Source: Halodesulfovibrio sp.
Lineage (GTDB): Bacteria > Desulfobacterota > Desulfovibrionia > Desulfovibrionales > Desulfovibrionaceae
NCBI RefSeq assembly: GCF_015482765.1
Contig: NZ_JADMLB010000070.1
Coordinates: 1-64,000 of the forward strand
DNA: 64,000 nucleotides
Direction: 5' to 3'
The translations under genes and the position numbers were made by a program. The notes under the pieces are model-generated. The model did no database searches, was not told where the DNA came from, and saw only the letters and a program-made list of their open reading frames with translations. This document shows positions 25,168-34,519 of the stretch, one piece after another; the first letter of the stretch is position 1, and every line of letters begins with the position of its first letter.

Positions 25168-26535
25168 CTACCCGCGCACCGCTCTGACTGCAAACTGGCA
25201 TGTCATATCCTGCCAGCCGACAAAGCCCATCGATGCACTCACAAACCATGCCGCCATATACGACTTTGTATCGCACGTCCAGAGTGTATCCTGAGCACTG
25301 TCCAGAAGCTGAGGCACACAAAAGGCTCCAAGCTCCGGTGGTTCCTGCACTAGTGACGATAATTCATCCACAGTAGGTAATTTCCAGTCATTGTAGCCAG
25401 CAAATTTATTTTCATTCAGCCCTGCAATATAGTCATGGGCTTCTTCCCATGTACATGCAAATTCGCTGCCGGACTGCTGCCACATTTTTCCTGTAGCGGC
25501 ATCCGTCACGGTTCCGTCTTCATTGTCCACGATATCTGCCATCCCCGCACAATCCGGACGCCATAAGGAATCCAGCCGGAACGTCTTCTGCGCATCATGG
25601 AGACGAACCTTCAACGGCTCTGTGCGCAACGCTGGGGCGTCTGTCGGGCACGGCTGCGTTTCCGCAAACTCATCAATAAAACGGCATTCATTTTCTACCC
25701 GTTCCTGCCATTTTTCTACCAGCACATCCAGAGCAAGACGCATTTCTTTTGCTGTTGCAAAGCGTTTTTCCCGATCATACGCCATTGCTGTGTCAAAAAA
25801 CGCATCCCACTCCGCATCAAGATCAAGAGAATACTGGCTGGCACGCGGAACGATATTATTTGTATACAGAGCTTCGTCCGTAGGCAACACCCCTGTGAGC
25901 ATTCTGTACAACATAACACCCACAGAAAAAATATCTGCTCTGCCGTCTACACTGTCCGGTGCAGCTTCCTGCTCGGGCGCAGCATAGTATGGTGAACCGA
26001 TACGCTCGCCCTTGGCGGCTGAGGTCGGCATCATTTCACCACGAAGTCGGGATAACCCGAAATCAATCAGCTTTATTTCATCAAGCCCTGTAATCATCAG
26101 GTTGAACGGCTTAACATCTCTATGAACAATGCCTGCCTGATGCATACGGTACAAGGCATCCAGAGTCTGGGAAGCATAAGAAACTGCGGTGGTAAGCGGC
26201 AGTTTTCGTGTCGGGGCTTCCACCCTGTAACTTTCTCCGATTACCATACCGAGGTTACGGCAAAAATACTCCATGATGAAAAAAGGAGTACCGTCTGCCA
26301 CATCGTAATCCCAAATGGCTGCGATGTTCGGATGATCCAGTTTCCCCATTATGCGCGCTTCTGCTTCAAAACGGGCAACAAGCTCTTCCTCGTCAACCAA
26401 AAGCTCCATCATATCTGACGGCTTCAGCACCTTAAGGGCAACTATGCGTCCGGTCACAGGCTGGCGGGCCTTAAATACAGCCCCCATGCCGCCTCTGCCC
26501 AGCAGGCCGCACACCGTATAACGTCCAATTTTCAT
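25168..26535 (-). CDS. Ser/Thr protein kinase with C-terminal DUF1566 domain
   Basis: A 455-residue Hanks-type kinase without a transmembrane segment. The kinase domain (about 5-265) has the P-loop LLGRGGMGAVFKARQ, the lysine in VALKVLKP, the catalytic loop IVHRDVKPFNLMI, LIDFGLSRL and YYAAPEQE, so it should be active. A linker of about 60 residues follows. The C-terminal 120 residues match the DUF1566/Lcl type (VDNEDGTVTDAATGKMWQQS, then WKLPTVDELSSLV), a C-type-lectin-like fold usually found outside the cytoplasm. The gene follows a metallophosphoesterase by 16 bases, so the pair may act oppositely on the same targets. Confidence 0.92.
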   Translation of the reverse strand: MKIGRYTVCGLLGRGGMGAVFKARQPVTGRIVALKVLKPSDMMELLVDEEELVARFEAEARIMGKLDHPNIAAIWDYDVADGTPFFIMEYFCRNLGMVIGESYRVEAPTRKLPLTTAVSYASQTLDALYRMHQAGIVHRDVKPFNLMITGLDEIKLIDFGLSRLRGEMMPTSAAKGERIGSPYYAAPEQEAAPDSVDGRADIFSVGVMLYRMLTGVLPTDEALYTNNIVPRASQYSLDLDAEWDAFFDTAMAYDREKRFATAKEMRLALDVLVEKWQERVENECRFIDEFAETQPCPTDAPALRTEPLKVRLHDAQKTFRLDSLWRPDCAGMADIVDNEDGTVTDAATGKMWQQSGSEFACTWEEAHDYIAGLNENKFAGYNDWKLPTVDELSSLVQEPPELGAFCVPQLLDSAQDTLWTCDTKSYMAAWFVSASMGFVGWQDMTCQFAVRAVRG

Positions 26536-26551
26536 CTCGTATTCCTGTTGA

Positions 26552-27286
26552 CTATGGCAGCAAACGCCTTGCGTATCGTTCCGGCAATCCGCGTTCTTTC
26601 ATTTTTGCCACAGTCTCTGTGGGATCGTACGCAACGCAGCGTACAATGAGTTCGTGAGTGTCTGTGTCCCACACCAAATATTTCGCCCGAGGATCGCCAT
26701 CACGCGGCTGGCCCACGGCTCCGGCATTAATCATGTAGCGGCTGGTAAAATCGAGGGTGTATGTGCCTTCTTTCAGGTCGCTCCGCTCCACTTCGCCATC
26801 CGCAGCACGAACCAGTCCCAGTTCATGGGTATGCCCGAGAAAGGCAATCTGCTCTGAAAAACGGGAGAACTTTAGGAGCACCCGTTCGTCGTCCAGCTCC
26901 CAGATATACTGGAATGCGGAACGTGGCGGTAAGCCGTGAACAAACAGGGAGCCGTGCAAAGAAAGCACGAGGGGAAGTGTGCGAAGGTACTCTATGGATT
27001 GTTCAGAAAGCAGTGCCGCTGTCTTATCCACCACTTCCACAGACTGCTTGTTGAAGCAGGATCGATATTTACTGCGCCCGACACCAAGCTCATGGTTTCC
27101 GGCAACAGAAATAATACCGCGTTCCCGAACGGTTGCAACGCACAGCTCAGGATCTGGCCCGTAGCCGACGATATCACCAAGAGAAATTCTCTCGGAAACA
27201 TCTGGAAAAGTATGGGCAATATCATGTAGCACACTAGTAAGGGCTTCATAATTTGCATGAATATCTGACAGAACGACAATTCGCAT
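26552..27286 (-). CDS. Calcineurin-like metallophosphoesterase
   Basis: A 244-residue phosphoesterase of the YfcE/MJ0936-like group with all five metal motifs: VLSDIHANYEAL, GDIVGYGPDP, AGNHELGVG, FVHGLPP and LGHTHELGL. The substrate is unknown; the family includes phosphodiesterases and PPP-like protein phosphatases. It is the first gene of the minus-strand run phosphoesterase, kinase, YkgJ-type protein, hldD. The ATG has no clear ribosome-binding site. Its place beside a Hanks-type kinase suggests, but does not prove, that it removes the phosphate the kinase adds. Confidence 0.9.
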   Translation of the reverse strand: MRIVVLSDIHANYEALTSVLHDIAHTFPDVSERISLGDIVGYGPDPELCVATVRERGIISVAGNHELGVGRSKYRSCFNKQSVEVVDKTAALLSEQSIEYLRTLPLVLSLHGSLFVHGLPPRSAFQYIWELDDERVLLKFSRFSEQIAFLGHTHELGLVRAADGEVERSDLKEGTYTLDFTSRYMINAGAVGQPRDGDPRAKYLVWDTDTHELIVRCVAYDPTETVAKMKERGLPERYARRLLP

Positions 27287-27644
27287 GAGCGGAGCATAGC
27301 AGGAAGTGTTTTAGCTGACAAATTTACGTCCTGACTTGTAAAAACAGGCTGTTACGCTGAAAAGCACAATTCTGAGTACAAAGGGTGCCATGAAAGCCTG
27401 CATCTATCATGACTACAGATTGCACTAACCCCGCAGCTCACGTATTTTGTAAAGTGGATTGTTTTTCCGGATATCGGAGCTGCCGCGGCTTTTCAGATTC
27501 TGGGTATACGGTACGTGCATTCGTTGTACAGCACGATTCAAACAGTGGCGTCCGTATTTATATTGAGTTTGTCAAACGTTCTAACAGGCAGCGTGATTCG
27601 GGGTTGTCATCAATCTGAACCAATTACGTTTTAGAGGTACTCGT
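27287..27644. other. Divergent control region, phosphoesterase operon / gnd-zwf
   Basis: About 358 bases. A 69-codon plus-strand frame at 27409-27618 has no ribosome site and no protein-like pattern, so I treat the region as non-coding. AGAGGT before 27645 serves gnd. A T-rich stretch and GTTTGTCAAACG near 27570 could belong to a promoter or operator, but nothing is clear. Confidence 0.45.
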
Positions 27645-28544
27645 ATGCAGATAGCAATGATCGGTCTTGGCAGGATGGGAATGAATATGGCGCGCCGTCT
27701 TCTTAAGGACGGTCATGAAGTTGTTGTTTGGAACCGCTCGCCGGATAAAGTTGCCTCAATGGTAAGCGAAGGTGCTGTAGGTGCACAAACAATTAAAGAG
27801 GCAGTACAGAAATTAACCGGCCCCCGCACGGTCTGGTGCATGCTGCCTTCCGGTAACGTGACCAAGATGGCGCTTAAAGAAATTTTAGACGCTCTGGAAC
27901 CGGATGATCTAGTCATTGAGGGGGGTAACTCCTACTGGAAAGATGATCAGGAAAACTCCAAAGCATTCTTTGAGAAAGGATGCGGCTACATTGATGCCGG
28001 AGTCTCCGGCGGCGTATGGGGACTGAAAGTCGGCTACTGCACTATGGTCGGCGGAAAAGATCGTTATGTTCAGCGGGCAAAACCTATTTTTGATACGCTT
28101 GCGCCTCCTCGAGGCTGGAAACATGTAGGCCCTGTAGGTTCCGGACATTTTGTAAAGATGGTTCACAACGGTATTGAGTATGCCATGATGGAAGCTATTG
28201 GCGAAGGGTTTGACCTTATGCGCAACGGGCCTTTTGACAAGCTTGATCTTGGCGGCATTGCCGACCTGTGGGGACAGGGAAGTGTTGTACGTTGCTGGCT
28301 GCTGGAGCTGCTGGTTCTTGCGTATGAACGTGACCCTGATCTTTCTTCAATCCGCGGGTATGTTGATGACTCGGGTGAAGGCCGCTGGACAGTGCTTAAC
28401 AGTGTTGAATACGGCGTTTCCGCCCCTGTGCTTGCTCAATCGTTATTCAAACGTTTTGAGTCACGTCAGGAAGACGTGTATTCAAACAAAGTTCTGGCTG
28501 CCCTGCGTAACGAGTTCGGCGGACACGCCGTTAAAAAAGAATAG
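27645..28544 (+). CDS. gnd: 6-phosphogluconate dehydrogenase, decarboxylating (short form)
   Basis: Oxidative pentose-phosphate enzyme converting 6-phosphogluconate to ribulose 5-phosphate and CO2. It has 299 residues, the short GndA/YqeC-type rather than the 470-residue form. The dinucleotide loop is MIGLGRMGMNMARRLL, the substrate motif VSGGVWGLKVGYCTMVGG, and the catalytic lysine segment GSGHFVKMVHNGIEYAMM. Short forms are usually NAD-dependent; the cofactor here is not proven. It is followed after 8 bases by zwf, so the two are an operon. No 6-phosphogluconolactonase gene is adjacent. Confidence 0.94.
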   Translation: MQIAMIGLGRMGMNMARRLLKDGHEVVVWNRSPDKVASMVSEGAVGAQTIKEAVQKLTGPRTVWCMLPSGNVTKMALKEILDALEPDDLVIEGGNSYWKDDQENSKAFFEKGCGYIDAGVSGGVWGLKVGYCTMVGGKDRYVQRAKPIFDTLAPPRGWKHVGPVGSGHFVKMVHNGIEYAMMEAIGEGFDLMRNGPFDKLDLGGIADLWGQGSVVRCWLLELLVLAYERDPDLSSIRGYVDDSGEGRWTVLNSVEYGVSAPVLAQSLFKRFESRQEDVYSNKVLAALRNEFGGHAVKKE

Positions 28545-28552
28545 GAACCGCC

Positions 28553-30157
28553 ATGATGCCCAACATTGAAGCCACTATGACGCCATCACACGCACCGTGT
28601 GAAGAAAGCAAGCCTGAGGGCTGCGGGATTATCATTTTCGGTGCGTCAGGCGACCTTGTTTACAGAAAGCTGCTTCCGTCGCTTTTCCATCTCTACTTGC
28701 GCAAACTGATGCCGGACACTTTTTATGTTTTAGGGTTTGCGCGCACGGAAATGACGGATGATGCGTTTCGGGAACGAGTTCGCGAAGCACTTGCTGATGC
28801 GCATGAAAACAGTGATCCGCAAATGGTTGATGCCTTTGTTGCAAACTGCCGGTACACTTCCGGCGATTATAGTGACATTGAAGCCTACAAACGGCTTCAG
28901 AAAAAGGCGACCGGTTGCGACTCTGATTTTACTAAAAAAGAAAACAAACTCTTTTACCTTGCCCTGCCGCCGCAGTTACATCCGGTTGTTGTCAGCCGTC
29001 TTTCGCAGTCCGGCCTGACGACTGAAGGAGAAGATGAAAAGCCGTGGGCGCGAGTGGTGTTTGAAAAGCCGTTCGGGCACGATCTACAATCTGCTCTTGA
29101 GCTGGATAAGCATCTATGCTCCATGCTCAGTCCGCGACAGATTTTCCGCATTGACCACTATCTCGGCAAAGAAACGGTGCAGTCTATTTTAATGCTCCGT
29201 TTTGCAAACATCATGTTTGAGCCGCTCTGGAATCAGCGGTACATCGATAATATTCAGATCACCGTGGCGGAGTCTGTAGGTGTTGAACACAGGGGCGGAT
29301 ATTATGAACAGGCAGGCTGTCTGCGTGATATGTTCCAGAATCATATGCTACAGATGCTCTCCCTTGTGACCATGGAACCTCCGACACGGTTTGAAGCTGA
29401 ATATGTTCAAGGAGAACGTGTAAAGCTTCTTAAAGCCATACGTCCGTGGTCTGAACGCACACTGAAAGATAACATTGTCCGTGCGCAGTATACGGCGGGA
29501 GATCTCGACGGTGAAACGGTTCCTGCATATCGAAAAGAAGCGAACATCGCGCCTGATTCTACCACTGAAACCTTTGTGGGAATGAAACTGTATATCGACA
29601 ACTGGCGCTGGCAAGGTGTGCCGATTTATCTGCGTTCCGGCAAACGCATGCATATGCGTGAGTCTGAAGTCGCGGTAACGTTCAAACGCGTGCCGCATTC
29701 CCTTTTCGGTTTTGAATCACAACATGAGATGCCGGCTAATATTCTGGTGATGAAAATTCAGCCGGACGAGGGTGTTGATCTTACCATCCACACCAAACAG
29801 CCGGGGCCGAAAACGTGTATGGCGAGTCTTTCACTTTCCTTTAAGTATGATGAAGTGTTCGACACTGTTCCTCAGGATGCATATGAACGCCTGCTGCTGG
29901 ACTGCATGCTCGGTGACAGGACACTGTTCCTTTCTCGCGAGGGTGTTGAGGCAGCATGGAAGATAATCGATCCTATTCTTACCTTCTGGGAAGAACAGCC
30001 TGAAAAGGCGCCTTTACATACGTACACTGCGGGATCATGGGGGCCGAAAGCGTCTGATGACTTACTTCTGCGTAGCGGGCATTTATGGCGCAATCCACCT
30101 CATGAACACGGAACGCATTTCAAAAGTCTCGCAAAGCCTCTCCTTATACGGAAGTAG
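28553..30157 (+). CDS. zwf: Glucose-6-phosphate 1-dehydrogenase
   Basis: First oxidative pentose-phosphate step: glucose 6-phosphate to 6-phosphogluconolactone. It has 534 residues. The coenzyme loop is IIFGASGDLVYRKLLPSL, the substrate motif RIDHYLGKETVQSIL, and YLRSGKRM occurs in the C-terminal domain. The first 24 residues are an extra non-conserved tail. GGAACC precedes the tandem ATGs. It is co-transcribed with gnd, giving reducing power and pentoses from stored sugar. A large foldable region (30210-30265) follows. Confidence 0.95.
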   Translation: MMPNIEATMTPSHAPCEESKPEGCGIIIFGASGDLVYRKLLPSLFHLYLRKLMPDTFYVLGFARTEMTDDAFRERVREALADAHENSDPQMVDAFVANCRYTSGDYSDIEAYKRLQKKATGCDSDFTKKENKLFYLALPPQLHPVVVSRLSQSGLTTEGEDEKPWARVVFEKPFGHDLQSALELDKHLCSMLSPRQIFRIDHYLGKETVQSILMLRFANIMFEPLWNQRYIDNIQITVAESVGVEHRGGYYEQAGCLRDMFQNHMLQMLSLVTMEPPTRFEAEYVQGERVKLLKAIRPWSERTLKDNIVRAQYTAGDLDGETVPAYRKEANIAPDSTTETFVGMKLYIDNWRWQGVPIYLRSGKRMHMRESEVAVTFKRVPHSLFGFESQHEMPANILVMKIQPDEGVDLTIHTKQPGPKTCMASLSLSFKYDEVFDTVPQDAYERLLLDCMLGDRTLFLSREGVEAAWKIIDPILTFWEEQPEKAPLHTYTAGSWGPKASDDLLLRSGHLWRNPPHEHGTHFKSLAKPLLIRK

Positions 30158-30209
30158 GCTACAACATATGCGGAAAGCAGGCATTTTGCCCCTTTCCCAG
30201 TCCACGAGG

Positions 30210-30266
30210 AAAACCTGCTTTACTGTCCGGCGGCTTCACAGCACAAAGGCAGCGAGGCAGGTTTTT
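30210..30266 (+). terminator. Probable terminator after zwf
   Basis: AAAACCTGC (30210-30218) pairs with GCAGGTTTT (30257-30265) around a 38-base interior that can form a smaller CTGT/ACAG hairpin; TTTTT lies at the end of the right arm. Confidence 0.5.
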
Positions 30267-30375
30267 CCATATTTATTCCAGCTAGCTCTTTTTAAAGACC
30301 GAAATTCATCTGTGTAAAAGGTTCGTTCCGCAAATCACAACTGACAGGCTTGTTTGCTTTTGGTATGTCAAAGGA

Positions 30376-33162
30376 ATGTTTCGCCCTTTCATGAACCCCA
30401 TTCACGATATCGCCATTGTCTTCGGACATGAACGAAGTCTCAGTAACGGTGAAAAGAGAATTTACTCCGTTGCTGCCTTGCGTATTACACAAGATGCCAC
30501 TGTCAGTGAGTTCACTTCACATATCCGCTCTGAAAAGCTTCGCGCACGGGAGTATGCTCATTCCCAGTTAAGTGAGTCAAAACTTCGCAATGCGCCTGAT
30601 GAAATTACGGTTTCCGGCCATCTTCAAGATTTTCTGGAAGGAATTGAGCACGTGGTGGGGTATGTTCCTAACGGGCACATTATTTCTCTGGAGCCTCTTT
30701 GCAACAATGAACGGATTATTGATGCCGCTCTGCTTGCAGATTATTTCATGCCATGGGCAGGTGCTGCCACTGCGAAATCGCTCTGGGAATATCTCCACAA
30801 ACAGGAGCGTCAAAAAGTTAGCTTCTCTGCGCTGGAAGGTGCACAGCTTTGCCAAAAGCTGCTGGAACATCTCTTCGGCACAGTGCTCAACGATACATCA
30901 TTTCCCGCGGCCTGCGCTCTGCGGCATTATCTTCGCGCCAGCAACACGCTTTTCGGAACATTCTGTTGTCATCTGCTTGAAAACTATGGCGGCTACTTCG
31001 GAAGTTCTCTCATTACCCCTGCTTCAAAACCTGATTCAGCAGACTGGCAACAATTCCTTGATACTGTTCCTAAAAAAGAAAAAGAGTCTGTTCAGCAGGA
31101 TGGTTTCCATGAACTGCCTGAAGACGACATTCAACAACTTTACGAGCAGCTTGCTCACAAGCGGAAGGGATATTCTGTACGCCAGCCGCAAGTCGAATAT
31201 GCTTCCCATGTGGCACACGCCATCAACACCAATGCAGTGGCATGCATTGAAGCAGGAACAGGCACGGGCAAGACGCTCGGGTACCTTCTTCCTGTCATGG
31301 AATTTCTTAAACGCAACCCGTCTCAGCGCGTCGCAATTGCGACCTACACCAAAAGTCTGCAAAAGCAGCTCTACGGAAACGAGCTGGATTCCTGTCGTGA
31401 GTTATTCGGACAGTATGACGATATCCCTGTGGCGCTCATCAAAGGGAAGTCCAACTATGTCTGCGCTCAGAAACTAAACGATATTCTCTCGCCGCTTATG
31501 GATGGTCTGGAGATGCTCTGCTGGCTCTACTTTGCCAACATTTGCTACCACTACCGTATTGCAGATTTAGATGACATGACGCCGCGTATGCGGGCATATT
31601 TTGATGAAGGGCGGACACTCAGCAACATTGCTCAGGAAGTTTCTGCAAAAAACGGCTGTTACAGCACGCACAAACAGTGTCCGGGGAACATTGTCACTGC
31701 TGAGGCTGCGCAATCACGTCTGGTGATTACCAACCACAACAAACTGGTGTTGATGGAACACGATCCGCAGCTGAGCGATCTTTTCAAACACTGCATTATC
31801 GACGAAGCAAACCACTTTGAAGATGCCGTGCGTACAACGCTGAGTCCTGAAGTTTCTACATCGGACATTGTGTTCTACTGCCGGTACCTGCGCGAGCAAT
31901 GCCGCAAGCTTATTATGGCTCCGTCAACACCCGAAGCTGTAGAGCATCAGGCAGAAGCTGTTGTCAGTGAAATTGCGTACACCATGACAAAAATCGACGC
32001 CCTGCGCGACCAGTTCAAGCAGATGAATCAGGGAGCAGCATTCGGGGCAGTTCCAGTTACCGCGTCACACAAAGCTTTTACCAAAGGCGACGCTGCAAAA
32101 GATCTTGAAATCCTAGGGAAACATCTGGAACGCATTCAAGATTTTTCAGCATTCTTTACGGGAAAAAAAGCCAAAGAACTCCCCATGGGATACAAAACTA
32201 TATCCCGCTGCCGCACCATGCGGACGTTGCTGCAAGAAGTCAGTGCAAACCTGACTTCCATTCGCAAGGGATTGCATGAGGACGGTACATGGAGCTCTAT
32301 CCACGTATTTCCCCGCAATTGGTTACTGTGCGGCGGAAAAGTCTACATGGGCGCATTTATTCGGGAAACCATCATCAAACAGCGCGATACTATTATTCTG
32401 ACTTCGGCGACACTTACGCATCAGGCAAGTTTTACACCGTATCGCCGCACTCTCGGGCTGGGTAAAGGGGACAGGGTCTTTTTCTCTGATCCTGAAGCTC
32501 CGCCCAAACCATGCTTCGTCGCCCGAGTTGCCCCGCCGTTTGTACCGGATTTTTCATTAGTAGTACCTGCTGATGCACCCAGTGCTCTTTATGAATATAA
32601 AAAACAATGGCTGGAATACACCCTTGCCGTGCTTCCAAAGCTGATTGAATACAACGACGGCGCAACGCTGGTGTTATGCGCCAGCTATGAAGATTTAGAA
32701 GCTCTTCGTAAGAATCTTGAAGCAACCTATGACGGAAGCTACCCGTTACTCTTTCAGCGTAAAGGGGAGCCTGCCACCGCACTTATTGAAGAATTCCGAA
32801 CAACACGCGAAAGTGTGCTCTTTGGTGTAGAAACGTTCTGGCACGGTGTTGATTTTCCCGGAAACACGCTGACACAGGTTGTCATTACCCGCCTGCCGTT
32901 TCCTGCTCCCAACTCCCCGTTAATGGATGCACGTAAACGATTTCTGCAGGACGGTGTGTTCTGGGAGCGCTATCGGTACGAAACTGCCATAAAATTCCGG
33001 CAAGGTGTCGGCAGGCTCATCAGACGTGAAACAGATTCCGGTCTTGTGGTTGTTCTTGATAATCGACTGCTGCGAAATCAGCGTCTGGCTCCATGCGAAA
33101 TTCTTCAGGGTATGCGGAATATTCCGCAACGCCATCGTGGACGCGGGTGGAAGAAATCGTAA
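30376..33162 (+). CDS. DinG-type ATP-dependent DNA helicase
   Basis: A 928-residue superfamily 2 helicase of the DinG/XPD group. Walker A is EAGTGTGKTLGYLLPVMEF at about 290-308, the DEAH-box equivalent IIDEANHF lies near 474, and the helicase C-terminal motifs SATLTHQASF and FRQGVGRLIRRETDSG are intact. Cysteines around residues 366, 390 and 425-435 (SNYVCAQKL, CWLYFANICYHY, CYSTHKQCPGN) suit the Fe-S cluster of this family. The first 280 residues are less clear; they may be a decayed DnaQ-like exonuclease domain, since no catalytic Asp-Glu pair is visible. Likely roles are unwinding of repair intermediates and R-loops. Frame starts at 30376 or codon 7 (MNPIHD). Confidence 0.9.
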   Translation: MFRPFMNPIHDIAIVFGHERSLSNGEKRIYSVAALRITQDATVSEFTSHIRSEKLRAREYAHSQLSESKLRNAPDEITVSGHLQDFLEGIEHVVGYVPNGHIISLEPLCNNERIIDAALLADYFMPWAGAATAKSLWEYLHKQERQKVSFSALEGAQLCQKLLEHLFGTVLNDTSFPAACALRHYLRASNTLFGTFCCHLLENYGGYFGSSLITPASKPDSADWQQFLDTVPKKEKESVQQDGFHELPEDDIQQLYEQLAHKRKGYSVRQPQVEYASHVAHAINTNAVACIEAGTGTGKTLGYLLPVMEFLKRNPSQRVAIATYTKSLQKQLYGNELDSCRELFGQYDDIPVALIKGKSNYVCAQKLNDILSPLMDGLEMLCWLYFANICYHYRIADLDDMTPRMRAYFDEGRTLSNIAQEVSAKNGCYSTHKQCPGNIVTAEAAQSRLVITNHNKLVLMEHDPQLSDLFKHCIIDEANHFEDAVRTTLSPEVSTSDIVFYCRYLREQCRKLIMAPSTPEAVEHQAEAVVSEIAYTMTKIDALRDQFKQMNQGAAFGAVPVTASHKAFTKGDAAKDLEILGKHLERIQDFSAFFTGKKAKELPMGYKTISRCRTMRTLLQEVSANLTSIRKGLHEDGTWSSIHVFPRNWLLCGGKVYMGAFIRETIIKQRDTIILTSATLTHQASFTPYRRTLGLGKGDRVFFSDPEAPPKPCFVARVAPPFVPDFSLVVPADAPSALYEYKKQWLEYTLAVLPKLIEYNDGATLVLCASYEDLEALRKNLEATYDGSYPLLFQRKGEPATALIEEFRTTRESVLFGVETFWHGVDFPGNTLTQVVITRLPFPAPNSPLMDARKRFLQDGVFWERYRYETAIKFRQGVGRLIRRETDSGLVVVLDNRLLRNQRLAPCEILQGMRNIPQRHRGRGWKKS

Positions 33163-33303
33163 GCGAAAATTCATCCGTAGAAGTCCAGCCCCTAACTGCT
33201 GCAGCGCACAATGAAGCTGCTTCGTAGCTATGCTACTCGCGCAGCATACAAAAGAACGCTCTTCGACAGCGCGTACGATTAAAAAAATATGATAACGCAC
33301 ACA

Positions 33304-33345
33304 AAAACGCCCTGTTTCGATTTGAATACAGGGCGTTTTGTAATT
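33304..33345. terminator. Bidirectional terminator, helicase / small exported protein
   Basis: AAAACGCCCTGT (33304-33315) and ACAGGGCGTTTT (33328-33339) are perfect complements. Just upstream, 33216-33245 forms a second hairpin (GTAGC-TAT-GCTAC core with GCTGC/GCAGC outer arms). Confidence 0.8.
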
Positions 33346-33359
33346 GGATTTTTTTCAGC

Positions 33360-33749
33360 TTATTTTTTCTTCTCTTTCAGCTGCGGCTTGCCGGAAGATG
33401 AAGGACACATTTTTTCATACGCATGTTTGAATACGTTGTTCACGTCTTCCATTGATGAAACTGCGCCCATCTGACTGGCTAAATATCCGTGCAGGAAGCC
33501 ACGTTCATACGCAAATACCTTAGCCATATCCATTTCTGTGGCTTCAGGATTCTGCTCTTTGAACATTGCTTCACCTTCAACAAAGTAATTTTTTGCAGCC
33601 TCATTGTTACGCATTTCCAGTGCCAGATATCCGCACTGGATTTTATTTTTGTAGTTTCCTTTTGCAGAATCGTCTTCTCCTCCTTGAGGAGCTGCCATAG
33701 CAACCTGCGCAACAAGCAGAAGGCTCAACGCCAGTACCAATGCTCTCAT
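33360..33749 (-). CDS. Small exported protein of unknown function
   Basis: A 129-residue precursor with a clear Sec signal peptide: MRALVLALSLLLVAQVAMA, cleavage before APQGG. The mature part is about 110 residues, rich in charged residues, with two cysteines (IQCGYLAL and EKMCPSS) that could form a disulfide, and a Lys-rich tail. A tetratricopeptide-like helical pattern (YLALEMRNNEAAKNYFVEGEA) is possible. The ATG at 33749 has AGGGAGA upstream; a longer frame to 33869 lacks any signal feature. It is divergent from nrdD. I do not recognise the family. Confidence 0.75.
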   Translation of the reverse strand: MRALVLALSLLLVAQVAMAAPQGGEDDSAKGNYKNKIQCGYLALEMRNNEAAKNYFVEGEAMFKEQNPEATEMDMAKVFAYERGFLHGYLASQMGAVSSMEDVNNVFKHAYEKMCPSSSGKPQLKEKKK

Positions 33750-34199
33750 TGTATCTCCCTGTTTTTCGAACGTAATTATGTGGTGTTGCCACCATATCCG
33801 AAACAGCAAACGGTAACAACATGACTCGACAATCATCCGTTTACTTTTTGAAAAAAGTGACAACACCACTTTTTACACATTTTGCTCATTTTTTAAAAGC
33901 TAAAGCACAACTAATTAGAATAATACAACACCTGAGTGTAACCGCTTTTTAGTCCTTTTTATGTAACCCAAGTCACAGTTTGCAGGGCTTTGAGAGCGAT
34001 TTTCACCTCAATGTAAGGCTCAATTAGTGAGTAATCAATCACGTTTACGAAACTCTGAGGTATGAATTTGTGCGTAAAAAAAATACTCCATACAATTCAA
34101 CAGGCTAAGCTGTGGATAACATGTGAATTTACCCTAAATTTACAACTCCATACTTGATGCAAAACAGGCTTTTTGTTAGCTCTTGGGCACCCAAAGAAT
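33750..34199. other. Control region between the exported-protein gene and the nrdD riboswitch
   Basis: There is no gene in 450 bases. It should hold two divergent promoters. A consensus DnaA box is at 34111-34119. Long A and T runs occur around 33845-33900 and 34075-34085. I could not find a pair of NrdR boxes by eye. Confidence 0.5.
34111..34119 (-). promoter_or_regulatory. DnaA box upstream of nrdD
   Basis: TGTGGATAA is the reverse complement of TTATCCACA, the high-affinity DnaA box. It lies about 90 bases before the cobalamin aptamer and 400 before the nrdD start. DnaA is known to regulate a ribonucleotide reductase operon (nrdAB) in E. coli. A single box can occur by chance in a window this size, so the function is unproven. 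Confidence 0.45.
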
Positions 34200-34340
34200 A
34201 CTCCTTCAGGAGCCGAAAGGCGCAAAGGAAATCCGGTAAAAATCCGGTGCGGTCCTGCCGCTGTAATCTTACTCTTGTTTTATGAAGCAGCCACCCACGG
34301 CGCGTACAGTAAGAAAGCCAGCCCCCTTCCTGAAGCCCTA
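34200..34340 (+). promoter_or_regulatory. Cobalamin riboswitch upstream of nrdD
   Basis: The conserved aptamer core is readable: AAAGGAAATCCGGTAAAAAT followed by CCGGTGCGGTCCTGCCGCTG and TAA, then GCAGCCAC and a B12-box-like AAGCCAGCC. The arms CTTCAGGA (34204-34211) and TCCTGAAG (34328-34335) form a perfect 8-pair closing stem. A GCC-GAAA-GGC hairpin sits at 34212-34221. A TACCGGT/ACCGGTA hairpin (34339-34363) follows and may be part of the expression platform, but no strong T run is present. Cobalamin riboswitches normally switch genes off when B12 is plentiful. Confidence 0.88.
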
Positions 34341-34519
34341 CCGGTATAAGCGTACAACCGGTATTTAATCACAATAATATAACCTGTGCCTGCGTATGTA
34401 AGGGTTCTGCCGTTGCGTACACACATCAGGCTGCAAGATGTCGAATTGCTATCGCAACGCATGCGTTCTTTTCGTGTGCCTTTCTTTTGCCATGCACTTT
34501 TATGACGTCCGGAGTTGTA

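Noticed and set aside
27409-27618. 69-codon plus-strand frame before gnd
   Set aside because: No ribosome-binding site, no conserved pattern, and it lies in a divergent promoter region.
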